Below, one piece after another: positions 14,192 through 26,610 of a DNA stretch of 64,000 bases. A model generated the notes under the pieces. That model was not told where the DNA came from. It saw nothing but the letters and a program-made list of their open reading frames with translations, and ran no database searches. The stretch comes from Fasciolopsis buskii. Its lineage: Eukaryota > Platyhelminthes > Trematoda > Plagiorchiida > Fasciolidae. The stretch's first letter is position 1, and each line of letters opens with the position of its first letter. Location: NCBI GenBank assembly GCA_008360955.1, contig LUCM01011182.1:172235-236234 (forward strand). The letters are read 5' to 3'. Both the position numbers and the translations under genes were made by a program.

Positions 14192-15002
14192 CTGTTCTTT
14201 TATCCCTAAAGAATGACAAGAACAACCAAATAATGTTTCACTGATTGCTTCACTGAGAATTATTATACTTATGTATATAAAAACCGTGTGACAATGTAAA
14301 CAGATCTGCGCAATTAACATATGCCGTTTATCAACCGGCTAGACGCATCTGCTACTGTATTTTATGCGCTGTCTCATCAGTATTTTGTCACAGCGTTTTG
14401 GACCTCACTCATTTTGCATGCATGTTGTTTCGTCTTAGCCATCAGAAAAGCAGCGCTATGGATCGATTTGAAATTTATGTTCGAAGGGAGAAAAGCTTTA
14501 CCCAGTGCCTTAAACTTTAGCTAGAATATTATGAGAATGTGACTCCGTAGTCCAGGACACGACTTGGAATTTTACTTAGAATTTTGACAAATAACCAAAG
14601 TATGTGGTGTTGGTATTTTATGCAGACCTTATCTAAGAAGAAATATCCTATTGGTGAATGTTACTACTTGATTCAGCGTCAAGTCGACCGGTTTCATTTC
14701 ATTCCAATCCATGCACTAAAAACTTTGCTACTTGGACACATTCCCTGACAAGTCAGCAATTTGTAAGCAAACTAAGCAAAAATTTCCACTTGTAAAATCT
14801 ATCATCGTCCCCTTCTTAGTGAACACCAATGACAAATTCTTACAATACTTGTTAGTTGAAATCTTGCTCAGGTCTAATTATTTGTCGCACAACTAACAAA
14901 GAACCTCAGTCATTGAGCTCATTTTTATTCAAATATACACAAGCGAATCATCGCTGAAAACCATGGACGCACTAAATATCGGTTTCATTTTTGTGTTAAA
15001 TC

Positions 15003-15062
15003 ATCAGCAATATATATCCAAAAAGCCAGAAGTGGGGCGCGAACCCAGTACGAACGATTACC
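15003..15062 (-). repeat. SINE-like repeat, family 2, partial copy
   Basis: On the minus strand this reads AATCGTTCGTACTGGGTTCG followed by a tail ending in ATTGCTGATGA. That matches the B-box end and 3' part of the copies at 15760-16105 and 15590-15757. Similarity fades on the 5' side beyond about 15062. Confidence 0.6.
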
Positions 15063-15239
15063 AATTAAACATCACATCCATCAACCTTGGGCTCGTTCCA
15101 AACGGTCTACTGAACTTCAATACCGAACGCTACGCCGCCCATCCGCTACCGGCTTTCAGGGGCTACCGGTTTCCCTCCCAATGATCAATCCTGAGAGAAA
15201 GGGTTCTCCGCAGGAAGTATTCTCAATTAACCTAACTTA

Positions 15240-15315
15240 ATCCGTTGTCCTGGGTTCGCGCTGTACTTCCAGTGGGACAAATATGCCCTGTTGATGATTA
15301 ATAGCAAGTTTGAAG
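15240..15315 (+). repeat. SINE-like repeat, family 2, 3' fragment
   Basis: CCTGGGTTCGCGCTGTACTT, followed by CAGTGGGACAAATATGCC and TGATGATTAATAGCAAG, corresponds to the B box and the downstream part of the 15760-16105 copy. It is a partial, diverged copy. Confidence 0.5.
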
Positions 15316-15589
15316 CAGATGTATAACGATTCCATAGTTGTTTGAATAATGACCCGGGTGTAAGTGCTACATGCTGAATCATCCAAACAGCAAGCCAAAT
15401 ATATCGCCATTCATGGGGAATTACCGAGATACTGCAATTTGTCTGAACGGTTTGCTTTCACGAAATATATTTTGTATTAGTAACAGGATATTAGATGTTT
15501 TCATAAAACAATTCGCCATATGATATCAACGCTCAACTCTCCTTTAAGGAACCAAGGAAACACTCTGCAATCGTTTCAGCCTTGTTGGA

Positions 15590-15757
15590 AATCATCAGCA
15601 GTGTATAACCACCCTTCCCAAACTGGGACGCGAACCCGAGACGAACGATTTTGAGTCAAACGCCTTGGCCATTATGCTACTGGGCAGGGTCTCAACGGTT
15701 TGTTGAGATTTAGCACATGTAGCACCGATTCGTCACTGATTTTCACGACCACGGGCC
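15590..15757 (-). repeat. SINE-like repeat, family 2, inverted copy
   Basis: The minus strand reads GGTCGTGAAAATCAGTGAC near its 5' end, then TAGCATAATGGCCAAGGCG (a fair pol III A box), then CGTCTCGGGTTCGCGTCCC (B box), then ACACTGCTGATGA. The A-to-B spacing of about 35 bases fits a tRNA-derived head. It lies head-to-head with the copy at 15760-16105, forming an imperfect inverted pair. Confidence 0.7.
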
Positions 15758-15759
15758 AC

Positions 15760-16105
15760 TCTGTAGGATACAGTCCAAATCTTTGTCTTGTTTAAGTTAA
15801 CTGCAACGAAGTCATCTATCAGTAAGGGTCGATCTCTTTGCGTTGAAGGACTGTGGCCGTGCAAATCAGTGACCGATATGTGCAACATCATAGACTGAAG
15901 TTCAACAAACCTTTCGTAGAACGTCCAGCAGCACAGTGGCTAAAGTGCACTGCTCGAAATCGTTCGTCCCGGGTTCGCGTTCCAGTTAGGGTGCGGTGGG
16001 TATGCACTGCTGGTGAGTCCTAACAAGCATCAAGCTGGACAGTGCTGTTATGGTTTAGTAATAGCGAGTTAAGCATCGATATCAAATGATGAATTATTCC
16101 ATGGA
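15760..16105 (+). repeat. SINE-like repeat, family 2, full copy
   Basis: This is the copy most similar to 4010-4355, sharing GAAGTCATCTATCAGTA, GTGGCCGTGCAAATCAGTG, CCCGGGTTCGC and the ATGCACTGC-GTGAGTC-TAACAAG tail. It lies in the candidate third intron of engrailed, antisense to the gene. Confidence 0.75.
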
Positions 16106-16440
16106 TATATATCTTACTTTTCTGCCAACAACAGTATTTCCAATTTGCGGTTTTTTCTCCCTATTTTTCAGCAGGGGATTTTGCGTAGCCAGTTCTTCTG
16201 TTATTTGCCAGAGCTCTCGGGGATTTTGGTGATTAGGATGCTTCATTGTTTCAGCGAATGTCAGTGGCTCAGCAGATTTGAGAACCAGAAAAATTGTAGA
16301 CTCAACGGGATGAGCAACCAGGGACGAAGTATAGAAATCAACGATTGTAACGCATTATCTACTAGGTGGCAAACGTAACGCTAAGACGAGAACTAGAGAC
16401 TGGGTTGGAAGAAAACTGTTCACATAAGACGGACACTAAC

Positions 16441-16543
16441 CTTCTTTGCTTTGGCGCGTTTGTTTTGGAACCAAATCTTCACCTGCGATTCTCGCAGATC
16501 CAGTTCGCCTGCCAGTCTTTTACGTCGATTTTCGTCTAGGTAA
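16441..16543 (-). CDS. en: engrailed homologue, exon 3 (homeodomain helices 2 and 3)
   Basis: Exon of 103 bp: one base completing Arg24, then 34 codons. It reads [20 protein letters not shown] followed by [14 protein letters not shown]. Recognition helix 3 is intact, with W48, F49, Q50, N51 and R53. Q50 is the specificity residue used by the engrailed class. KRAKxKK at the end is the engrailed-type terminus, with Ala in place of the common Ile at position 56. After AAG the sequence continues GTTAGT, a plausible donor. Read through, it gives only six unrelated residues and a stop, so I end the exon at 16441 in phase 0. Confidence 0.95.
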
Positions 16544-18156
16544 CTGGCACCGAAAAACATTGGAAGAGGTCAATATTTATCTGCAACAGTTTGCTTTTGC
16601 TATTACCAGATCACCCGTTCAATTACGTGCGTAACTAGCCGAGAGACCACGGCAGTTGAGAAGACGAAAAAGATGTGTTGTGTGCAAACTACTGCATTAG
16701 CATGAGTAGACACAGTAAATTCCGAAATTCAAACTGAAAACGTAGTCGCTATGCTTTTTGGGATATTTTAATTCTCTAGAGCAATATCCAAATCCTGATC
16801 TGCATTCGTTGGAAAAACGGAACAAAAGAAGTCTGTCCAAGTAAATCTCATGTTTGTATCCATTTTTTTATTATATCTGCTTTTAACCTATTATGAACAC
16901 GGTGGATTTACACTGTTGCCCAAAACTGAATTGCTTTATCCACCATAACGTTGCGCCCGTCGGAATCAAGACCAAGATAGAAAGTAGTAATGCAGAAACG
17001 GGAAAGAAACGGTGGTCTTTTGTAGATTTCAGGACACAATCAAGCTCTTACAATCTCCGTTTACAAAGCATCAGTTATCAGCCGGTATTCAGAGTTCGAT
17101 AGTGGGACTGTTACTTTCCAATTATCTTGAATAAAGTAAGGCAATGAACACAGCAAGCTCAGCAGAGGCTAGGTGCGAGGCATTGTGAGAGGCCTCCAAA
17201 ATCAACCACTCTACCAGTGTGTTTTTCTGCAATGACGATGCATGAAAGTTGAAGATTAGATATAAGATAGACAAGAAAGAAAATAGATGAAAGAAAATGA
17301 TCCCCATTAAACGGTATAGTCACCCTATTTACAGGAAAACTGATCTCCATAAACGTTTGGCAGTACTTGATTTGCAAAGCGTTTCACAATGGGATCGTTG
17401 CCTGGATTAGGTGATTACTAACAGGTAGAATGACAAAATGTGTTGCTAGATTTCTTCCAATTATTTCCAGATTCCATATAATTCACATTTACTTGCTAGC
17501 TGTTTGCGGGATTGATGTTGTGTTTGGCTGACTGCCCTTCGGACATCACAGAACGCCCAAAGCAAATTCATTCGGCCAACCTTACATTCGAGAAGCATCA
17601 GGCTCGAGGTTCCCCCCCCCCATTAGAGCAAATAAATAGCGCATACATGTCATCGCATCTACTACTGGCCAGCAAATATGAGAAATATGCATCGAAAACT
17701 AAACACAAAGCATGCCAAATGGGAGGCATTCGACTGAAGGTAATGGAGCAATTACCATGTCTCACTTCGAGGCTGTCGGGCACTTTAGGCTGTCATTGAG
17801 ACGACAGAAAGACAGCAGTGCACACACATCCCGTGCGGAAAGCCCGGAGTTAAAACCCCTGTGGGGATGAGCTGGTCCAACTACAAGTTCAGCAGCTTCA
17901 TTGGTCCCCACCCTAAGGGAAAAATGAAGTCACTTCTGAGGTATTGAATCGCGTTGAGTGCTGGCTACCTTAGAAGACTAATAATGATATTTATCTTGGT
18001 TTCACTAACTGAATCTGATTTTGATGGTAGCTCAATTTTATTTTGTCTCATCTATCTGATAACAGAAGAATTTCGGAAATGATGTCGTTCGCAAGCTGTT
18101 AGCTTCCCCTCGTTCAAAAGATATAAAATCACTAATGAACGAAGGAAATAACTCAC
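16544..18156 (-). other. engrailed intron 2, inside the homeobox (1.6 kb)
   Basis: Phase-2 intron between homeodomain residues 24 and 25, with donor GTGAGT (18156) and acceptor GTGCCAG|T (16544). The split codon CG|T restores Arg, followed by Tyr25. The intron contains a short C-run near 17613-17621 and several small ORFs that look like chance. I see no other exon in it. Confidence 0.92.
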
Positions 18157-18277
18157 CGGTTAACTTCGAATTCTTTGGCTAAACGGCGCAGCTGAGAGTT
18201 GGTGAATGACGTCCGTGGTCGTTTTGAATTGCAGTCTTCTTGCGAACTGTGTCTTCTTGGCTTCCTTATTCGTGGTC
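18157..18277 (-). CDS. en: engrailed homologue, exon 2 (EH3 and homeodomain helix 1)
   Basis: Exon of 121 bp: two bases complete Gly251, then 39 codons, then two bases of a split Arg. The translation begins PRIRKPRRHSSQED, the basic EH3 spacer. It continues KRPRTSFTNSQLRRLAKEF, the homeodomain N-terminal arm and helix 1, with F8, L16 and F20 in place. It ends EVN plus the split Arg at homeodomain position 24. The acceptor is GATAG|GA. The donor is AACCG|GTGAGT, in phase 2. The KRPRTSF arm is characteristic of the engrailed class. The reading frame is open, with no damaged consensus residue. Confidence 0.95.
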
Positions 18278-21200
18278 CTATCGAACGGAAGAAATTTCAT
18301 AGGTCACTTTTTGGGCCAGCTGGCGGGGTTATTACTATACCTAATACACTGAAACAAGTATTAAAGCAAATAGTTAAACTGTAACGTTTGTCAGAATTTT
18401 CTCCAATAACATCGAAATAACACGCTTAGGTATGGCTTTTTCAACTATGCCGATAATATTGACGTTTTAGAGAGCAACCGCCTGTTCATAGCTGTTATGC
18501 AAAGGCTACGTGGCACTTCAGGTGTTTGTGTACTATCGCGTGTTCAAAGTCACAACATCCGTTTCCCTTACATTTTCGCAATGAACCTCAGGGCTGGGTC
18601 ATTCATTCCTTGCATTAAAGTGGACAGTAATAAATTTGTTGCTTGTCCCAGACCGAAACAGATAGACTTAGGTCGTTGTTATTTCGTTAGAAAGAAAAAC
18701 ACGATTTTATGACAATTACATTCTTCCTGTGCAAAAATACAATGCAGATTGAGCCCATATTATCCTAAAGCAAGAGAAATCTTACTAGGAAGTTACCTTA
18801 CTCGCATACCGCGTATGGCTGGAGAAGATGCGAATGGATAGCAAGCTCCGAATTCATAAAAAATGCCTGAAAGTCTAAACTTCTGGATTACGCGCACCTT
18901 CTTTAAGCTGTTCTCGGAGCTCTAAGTAGGTCTAAGAGATGAGATATATCACACTTTATCCAAGCAAATAACAAAGCTTTTGAGTATGGCACAGAAGAAT
19001 GATGGGCTGGTTAAAGTGCCGCGGATAACAACAGGACTGTACCTTTTGTAATTTGGAGGTGGAGAGTGCATAAGTATGCTCTTTTTGGTTGTTAGTTGTC
19101 TGAGGCGCTTATCTGCTGCTTGTGTGAGTTTCGTTACGAAAGTGAAGGTTGTTTTTGCATTGTTATAGCTTCTCTAGGAAGACTGCCGTACAATGTAGAT
19201 CGAGCCTCACTAAATTTGGACACATTGTGTATGTTGTTTAAGATCTATAAGCAGTAAAATGGTCAGAGATGGAAAGTAGTTCGACTGAACTTTGGAAGTC
19301 TATGCAGAATCCTTGTACGCATTCTATCCGAATTTCCTAAAGTTAACGACAGTGTAAACATCTCCAACTGGAAGCAAACTGAATCATTCACTCTAATTTT
19401 GGTCTGTTGGTACTAATGTTCTGGATAAACGTATTTCTATAGAGAGCGGTTCCTTGGCCATTGTGACAGTACAGAGCACAATCCAAATAATGAAACTGTC
19501 CATGAGAATTGGCAACTTACAATGGTCGGTGTACGAAAATTATTTGGAAATTCTATGTAGGATTTCAGATCCGGACTTCACTTAGCTTGCTAATTTCCTT
19601 TCAAATCGTATTTAATGTGAAGAGTAATAAACAGATCACTCACCGAATTCAATACATACGAGCAATTTTCTCAATCACTTTTTATACTGAACGACTCTAT
19701 TCTGGTGAAACAAATACTGGAAATTTGCAAATTGGCATTCCCAATGCTGATCTACAAAAGGTTGGATTCCAAAATACTGTGAGAACGGTGCATCGCGGTG
19801 CACGCAAGTGATTTTCCTTCATTGCCTCAAGCAATGCATAGAGTTTTAAATTTTGCTATCTAACCAACAGGGGTTGATTTCTGAAAATTAATGTGTTAGA
19901 ATCCGTGTATGGGTGGTCGAGATTGGGCTGCCAAATTTTAGATTTTTTAAATGAATATTTCTGATTATAATCTCTCTCCTGCTAATAAACTTCCATGTTG
20001 CAGCGGATAGCACTTTGCCACTCCTGTCTTAGAAATATTATAGTTCCAGTCAAAACCACTAACATGGATATCATTATTATTATATAGCGTCAATGGTCTC
20101 GTTCGTCGTAAATTCTGAGATGATAAATTCACTACTGAATATTCTGCAGGTCAGATTAATTTGCATAGGCTCCAAGACGAAAGTGTTTATTGCAATCCCG
20201 TTGTTTTAATACATCCATAGTTGATCTGGTCAACAGCAGTTACAAACAATCATCATTCTTGGTACCGACGGCACCACTGTGAGAAACTGCCAATGAATAC
20301 AAAAGCAAAACGTGCTACTTAATCAAGTAACAATCATGTTAGTTTCAGATGTTCGAAGACTGACTTCCCATCCTTTTAGACTACTGTTAAACAGTTGAGC
20401 ATTAGAACATTTTGTAGACAGTTTAACCATCATTCCAGTAAAAAATCAACTATTCCCTAAGGATTTTACTGTGCACTTGAGATGAATCGCAAACAAACTG
20501 TTAAACGGGTTTTAAAATAATCACACAGCCGGAAATCAGATTACCCCCCCCCCACGCAATAATAATGATCAAGCATTCCGGGTTGCAGTGGCTATCATGG
20601 CGACTGACAATGATGACTCCTCCACGATAAATATCCGCTCCTGTCTACACATCAACCGCCGTTCAACGCCAAACACGAACAGCTTGCTTACAATGGGAAG
20701 CACGTGAGCAAATCCAATAACTTCTTCGGAGAAACAAAATCACCTCGAAAAAACATCGTGAAACTGGGGGGTTGTGTGAGGTATCAATTACAAACTAACT
20801 CGGATCTGTCAGGACTTCATGAATTTGCGAGCTTAAAATTTAGTCACATCAGCGAGTCTAAACGTCTTCGGCATACGCGCAATCGCGGACATGCACAATC
20901 CCAAGCGGCCAGGCGTGCAGTTCAGTGAGCACACTCATTAGTCTGTTCCTCACTGAGATGGCTGTCTGCTATCCAAACTCTGATTATATTCAATCTAGCG
21001 AGCAAATTCAGTGAACCGTACCAAGATGGTGAATTCAAAGTGTCACTCCATGATATCACCTACGCCAGCGAAGACCGTCAAGTCCGATGAACTGAAACTA
21101 AACAATTTATTACTGACATCAACAACTAGGACTATTCAACTAAGATTAGCTAAATTGTATTTTTATCCTGAAAACCTAAGCAAAAACAGAAGCCATTACA

Positions 21201-21399
21201 TTTCTTTTATCATAGGGCAAATTTGTTAGTCAATCAAACTTGAAACTTAACGCGAGTACTATGGCTTTGTAAATCACCTGAACGGATTTGCTGGGCTCTT
21301 AATTCAACGAGAGTTCCGTGTTTTGTTGGTTGATCCATTTTTTATCAGCTATTTTTCGCTACTCACAGCCCATCATTTAAATCACGATCATCCATAGCA

Positions 21400-21423
21400 C
21401 TCTACTCTACTCTACTCTACTCC
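21400..21423. repeat. (CTCTA)n microsatellite
   Basis: Four perfect CTCTA units and a partial fifth. Confidence 0.85.
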
Positions 21424-24400
21424 GGGACGGACTCCAGATGACGCCAGCTGGAATGATCAAAATTTGAGTTTCTCCAGTAGGAGTGTCCACAACTGGTTGA
21501 ATTGTGTGAGAATGTCAATGGTTTCAGAAATTGCTACTAGTTGAAGTTCAAGCAATCGGTTTTCCTAAGAACCTGATCGCTCAGACTGACCTCTGGATTA
21601 AAACGTTTCAACACCACTCGAGATGACATTGTTAATGCACAAGCTTCGTTGACTTCAATCCTCCTTACTTATGACGTTTTCGTCGTTAGACTGACACTCG
21701 ACGACCCCAAGGAGTACGACCGTTTGCACTTGACCACTGCCAATTCGAGCTTGGCCATGTAGATGTGACCACTAGTCTACACACAGTTTTTTCCATACGT
21801 GAATAATGATAAGCAGTAATTTAGTTCCGTAGGTTTGTTGGTCTGAAGAATTCACACCTAAGATTAGGATGTGGTATAATCAGCATCTAATATCTCATTC
21901 TTCATTTCTCTTCTTTAATTCTGTCGCCTGATACCTCTAGATTTAAATTATGTTGGACTTATCTATTAGACTTACTGTGTAAGATTATGTTACCGTGCTT
22001 TACTGACTGCGCTGATGAATGCACCTTTCCCATACAGAAGCTCAATTTATCCAATCAAACACGCTCGGAATGCACCAGGCTCTCGTTAGGGTTAGTCAGG
22101 TGAGCATATTCACCGGGTCTAGGGTCTGAGCCCAGAATTTTTACCTTTTAGGTATGTTCTCACTGAGTCAATTAGTTCCCGGCTGGGTTAATCAGAACTG
22201 CTGAGTTTGTCTTGTTCATTTTCCCTCCTTAACTGCAACCAACAATGCTATCGATTCTATAGATTACTGGCAAGCAACTGAGATGTGCATGAATGTCAAA
22301 ACGCCAGCACGCTAAATGGGGACATTCATCCATCTTCTGGAGAAGACTCGAGTTGGTTGAAGCCACTTGGTGGTGTACTGATGGCTGTCATTAAGAACGA
22401 CATTTCAGCAAGCCCAAATCAGTAAGTCTGACCGCTCCAGGTGGAAGACCTCAGTTCGAATCCTACATGCGGCGCCAAATGTGCGCCTGTGATGAGCTCT
22501 AATGAAAATGCAACTCTGTTTTCGTGATTCAGAACGTAAGGTTAACCGGGTAGTCTGGGGTTTTGTGGATGAATGGTTTAGTCTGAAGGGAGTCATTCAG
22601 GTACTACAAATGCAAAACTGGCGACAATAGTTAATTAGTCGCAATTTCATGACAACTTTCAAATCAACAGTGGGTCAATAAATCGCCTCACATTTTAATT
22701 ATTTTCTCATTCAGGGATTTTTTTTACTATAACATAACTTCTGTTCGTTTTTCATATCCACTTGATTTTTAAGCATGGCGAGTAACCAATTTTGTTCCCC
22801 TATCTGACAATTTGCTAGTTGGTACCAAGTCTCCCCGACAATGTCTCATCTGGATCTCGAGATTTTTCAAAATGGTTCGGGCAAGCACCTCGATTTTCGT
22901 CCACTCCGAAAAGATGGTCGAAGAGCTTAGGATCAAACCTGATGTTGGATCGTGGTTCCAAATTTCGAGGAACAATTATCCCTGAAGGCAACCTCGCAAA
23001 TTTTGTCTCCATGACTCAACCAGCAACTTGAACACCGGCTAGGCATCTAGACGAAGTTGAAAGAAACGATGGAGACTGAGACTCAGAGTGTACTAAAGTT
23101 GTTTTTGAGGGAGGCGGCGGAGCACCTCGACAATGCACAAAACAAACGCTTCCCCCGCACCAACATTCTCCTGTCGATACAATGTCAGACTTGGCAGCTG
23201 TTCTATCGGAGGCTACCTTTAAGGGTTTATCCAACCTACGGTGAAGTCGTTCCATCCCCCCTTCGTTCGCCCTTTCCGTTGCAGCGACAAGATAGGCAAA
23301 CAGCCTGATGAAAACAGGCAGGCAGATTCATTTGTCAACAGAAGTTGGAGAAACTGATTGAGATCAAATACCGAGGGTCCACAATGAACATAGGGCCTTG
23401 TCTAGTGCCTGTTACTGCAACCAGGAGTACACGTATGCAAAACACGTCAATGTTAAGCTAATTACTGTTTTCTCTGCCTGTTTAGCGATCGCTTTACATC
23501 CACAAATGATAATTAGAACATGGGGGATAGATCGTCATAGCGACTAAATTTTCCAGTGAATATTGCCCGGGCTCGGCTCATAGCTACGATGACGTGTGAA
23601 GGCTATTCTCAAGCGGGTAGTTGCTTGGCTGACAGTTTGCGAAGCACAACGGAACCGGAGAAGAATCAAGTATATCCAACCTCAATTGAATTTGTGATGC
23701 AGTCAACAGGCGCCAGGAGGCAAAAGACATTTTTCTGAAAACAACAGAGAACATGCTGGTTTTGTTGTCGGGCCGATTGTGTTCCTTACAGAAGTAGTGC
23801 CGTTTGTAACAGACTCTGACAGCCCGACCGTGCTTGGTATTGTGGGATTGTTAAAACCGAATACTTGGCACTAATTAAGTAACATTTCATTTTAGATCGA
23901 AGCGACACAGGAAATGTCAAAATATTTGAAAATCTCTCTGGTTGTTCCTCCTCTCTTACAACCCGACAACAACATACACAAACATAACTGACAAATAATT
24001 AAACCTATTTTTCTCGGTTATACAGGGAAGTATAAGAGCGTCTACCTATCAAGGGACGTGTTCCGCTAACCAGTGTGTGTTCAAAAACGTCATTGTCATT
24101 ATCTTTGGTGCACGGTAGAGCAAAATCTCTGTTGCAAGATTCCAGATACATTTGAGAGGGAATTAGTCTACAGGTGGATATCGGCGGCAGGAGTATTATC
24201 AAAATTGAGACCGAAATATAAAAGTACTGTAAACGTTTACTCTATTATAAAACCTACATGAGTAGGTATTATTTCAAAATTAACTATCTCGTTAACATTC
24301 AGAACAAACATAAAAATTCCTTACACTGCAAAATAAATCCACATCCTGGGACCAGAGATAGCGAAGAAAACACCATGGAGCTACGGTTTTCCGATTAACT

Positions 24401-25513
24401 CCCAGTTTTTTGTTATGCACATTCTTAAACCTATTATGAATTTCATGATAAAAATTTAACCTTTTATCTCGGAGTGGATGGGCAAGCATTTTCTACCTGC
24501 TGGTATCAGTTTTGTCATTTCCGTCACACTTGAGTTGAACAAAGACCAATTTAACTGTCCCATTCTTTTTCGGATTGTTTCGAGTATTCAATACAAGATG
24601 AACTTAAATGTAAAGCTGTATTCCACAGTTGGTACCCAATAAGATTTGGAAATTCAATAGTTGACAACAATAAGAACCGAATTCCTCACATGTATTCCGA
24701 ATTGAAAATAGACGAACATATTTTTTTCGTAGATGCGCTCAACGCCACTTTCATGGGACACAATCAGCTGCAGAAACTGAGATGCAAACAGTGACTGAAG
24801 TTCACCCAACTACTGCGTGAAATGATTTAGTATTTCCAGTTTCAGTGGCAAATTTTATTGTTCAAGCCTAGAATGCAGTTGTCAACTATGCGGACGCTTA
24901 CGACAAGTGGCTGGCACCTACAGTTGCCCCATTATATATTTTGTGCCATAAAAACAAGCTGTTATTTACGTTCGATAAATAAGTGGGCATCAGTTCAGAA
25001 TTTGTGCACAATGTCAAAAATACGGGAAGGTAGTGAATGAAAATCATTCTGAAACTGTCTCCGGTAGCTTCACTCAGCTAATTCCATACTAATAAAATGT
25101 AAGGGGCAAATCATTCAAAGTGCACTGGAGGATAAACTCGAACGTGGTCTACGCTTAATCAACTTGACAAAATGTGAACCAACAGGTAAAATTTGGTCTT
25201 TTACAAAGCCTTCTGTCTTGAGTCCCAATTAGAATATTAATCTAGCTGGTCCTAATGTGTTTCATTTGTGAGCTACAACAGTTGCACCTCCATCTACTGC
25301 ATCATTGAATAGAGAAGTCAGAAGCATGAGTCGCGCCGTATACCTGGGACCATTTTGCTACATCTCTACGTTTACACAACGCGGTTACCTGGGTTGATTT
25401 TACAGTCCCTAAAATAAATGATGAAATCTGGAGCAGAACTGTAGTTAATGGACATTTTTGCGGCAGGAAATACGATGAATAGAGGGGAGGAGAAGTAGGA
25501 CGAGAATGGGGAA

Positions 25514-25515
<2 letters not shown>

Positions 25516-25580
<65 letters not shown>

Positions 25581-25595
25581 GGTGGTTGTGGTGGT
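25516..25595. repeat. compound (GTA)n(GGT)n array, left
   Basis: About 18 GTA units run into GGT units with one TTG interruption, then directly into the N gap. ORFs reading through it (poly-Tyr/poly-His) are artefacts of the repeat. The preceding 40 bases are purine-rich. Confidence 0.95.
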
Positions 25596-25620
25596 NNNNN
25601 NNNNNNNNNNNNNNNNNNNN
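25596..25620. other. assembly gap (25 N)
   Basis: A run of 25 undetermined bases directly at the end of the GGT array. Its round length suggests a placeholder, so the true size is unknown. Confidence 0.95.
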
Positions 25621-25962
25621 TTTTGTTTGTAGGAGTAGTGGTTGTGTTATGATTGCGGTTTGTTCCCTTTGAAGCAACCGTGGCGGTGTATGGGATTATT
25701 GCAGTGTCGGTATGTCGCGGGGAACTAGATTGATGCGAATGTGTGGCTGGGTGATATCACGTTGTTTTGAGACGTGGTTTCAATAGCTTACACGACATTG
25801 TATCTCTTTGGAATTTATTTTGTGCGCTTGTTCTTGACTGAGTGGATTCGGTCATTTTCGTTATGCATTTTTGTCATTGCCGGTCGCGATGGTTACGTCG
25901 GGGTTGTTGTCATTGTTGATGATGATTACGTTTTGCCTCTGACGATGACAATTTGGAGACTA

Positions 25963-25989
25963 TTGTTGATGTTGATGTTGATGTTGATG
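25963..25989. repeat. (TTGATG)n short array
   Basis: About four TGTTGA-type hexamers inside a G/T-rich strand-asymmetric segment (roughly 25.62-26.24 kb). Confidence 0.7.
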
Positions 25990-26162
25990 CTTCTGTTGTG
26001 ATTGTTGTTTTGTTGGTTTTGTGTTTCTGGTTTTGTTTGTTGGAACGGATAGGGTTTTTGTGCTGGCTAAACTGTGAGTAGTCTTACTCGTGGTTGGTGT
26101 GCATTGGCGTTTGAGTTGTATATTTTCGATTCAGGTGTTGGATGTGAGTGGGGTTTGTTGCT

Positions 26163-26227
<65 letters not shown>

Positions 26228-26239
26228 GGTGGTGGTGGT
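26163..26239. repeat. compound (GTA)n(GGT)n array, right
   Basis: The same two-part build as the array at 25516: about 18 GTA units, then GGT units, on the same strand, roughly 570 bp away. Read on the other strand it gives a spurious poly-Thr ORF. Confidence 0.95.
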
Positions 26240-26610
26240 ATTAGAAGAGGGGAGAAATAGAAAAGGAAAATATATAACTGTCCTAGTAAAGGCAAATGAT
26301 ATACCATTAGGGTTGCTAGGGTAAATCACATTTATGACTGAAAATAGTTTAGGCCTCAGGTGACTTGAATCAGTTAATGACTGTAGATTAATTAGTTGGC
26401 AAAACTGACAATTTTTTTGGTCAACCACATTTAGTTAATGACAACCTGATTGTTTTGGGGTTGTCGGATGACGTCCTCTTCGTTGTTTTCAAAGCAAAAA
26501 CACGATACGTCCGACATATCCGTGACGCAACTGTCGCCTTTCCGTCTACGTAGATGGCTATGCACGCTGATAAACACTGGTTGATACGGTATAACAGGTT
26601 TGTTGGCACA

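Larger units (their letters stand above)
14192..16440 (-). other. putative engrailed intron 3 (2.2 kb, rich in SINE-like repeats)
   Basis: This runs from donor GTTAGT at 16440 to the proposed acceptor GAACAG|AAC at 14192. It contains most of a cluster of one repeat family (15003-16105, listed separately). Its reality depends on the candidate last exon. If that exon is wrong, the intron extends further toward lower coordinates. Confidence 0.5.

Noticed and set aside
22425..22485. Isolated B-box-like AGTTCGAATCC
   Set aside because: No A box at proper spacing and no second copy of the surrounding sequence was found by eye.
22769..23308. Several overlapping ORFs on both strands in a G+C-richer patch
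   Set aside because: Overlap on both strands reflects few stop codons at higher G+C. No family was recognised.
25372..25677. Tyr-rich ORF, minus
   Set aside because: It is a translation of the trinucleotide array and crosses the N gap.
26084..26428. Thr-rich ORF, minus
   Set aside because: It is a translation of the (GTA)n(GGT)n array.
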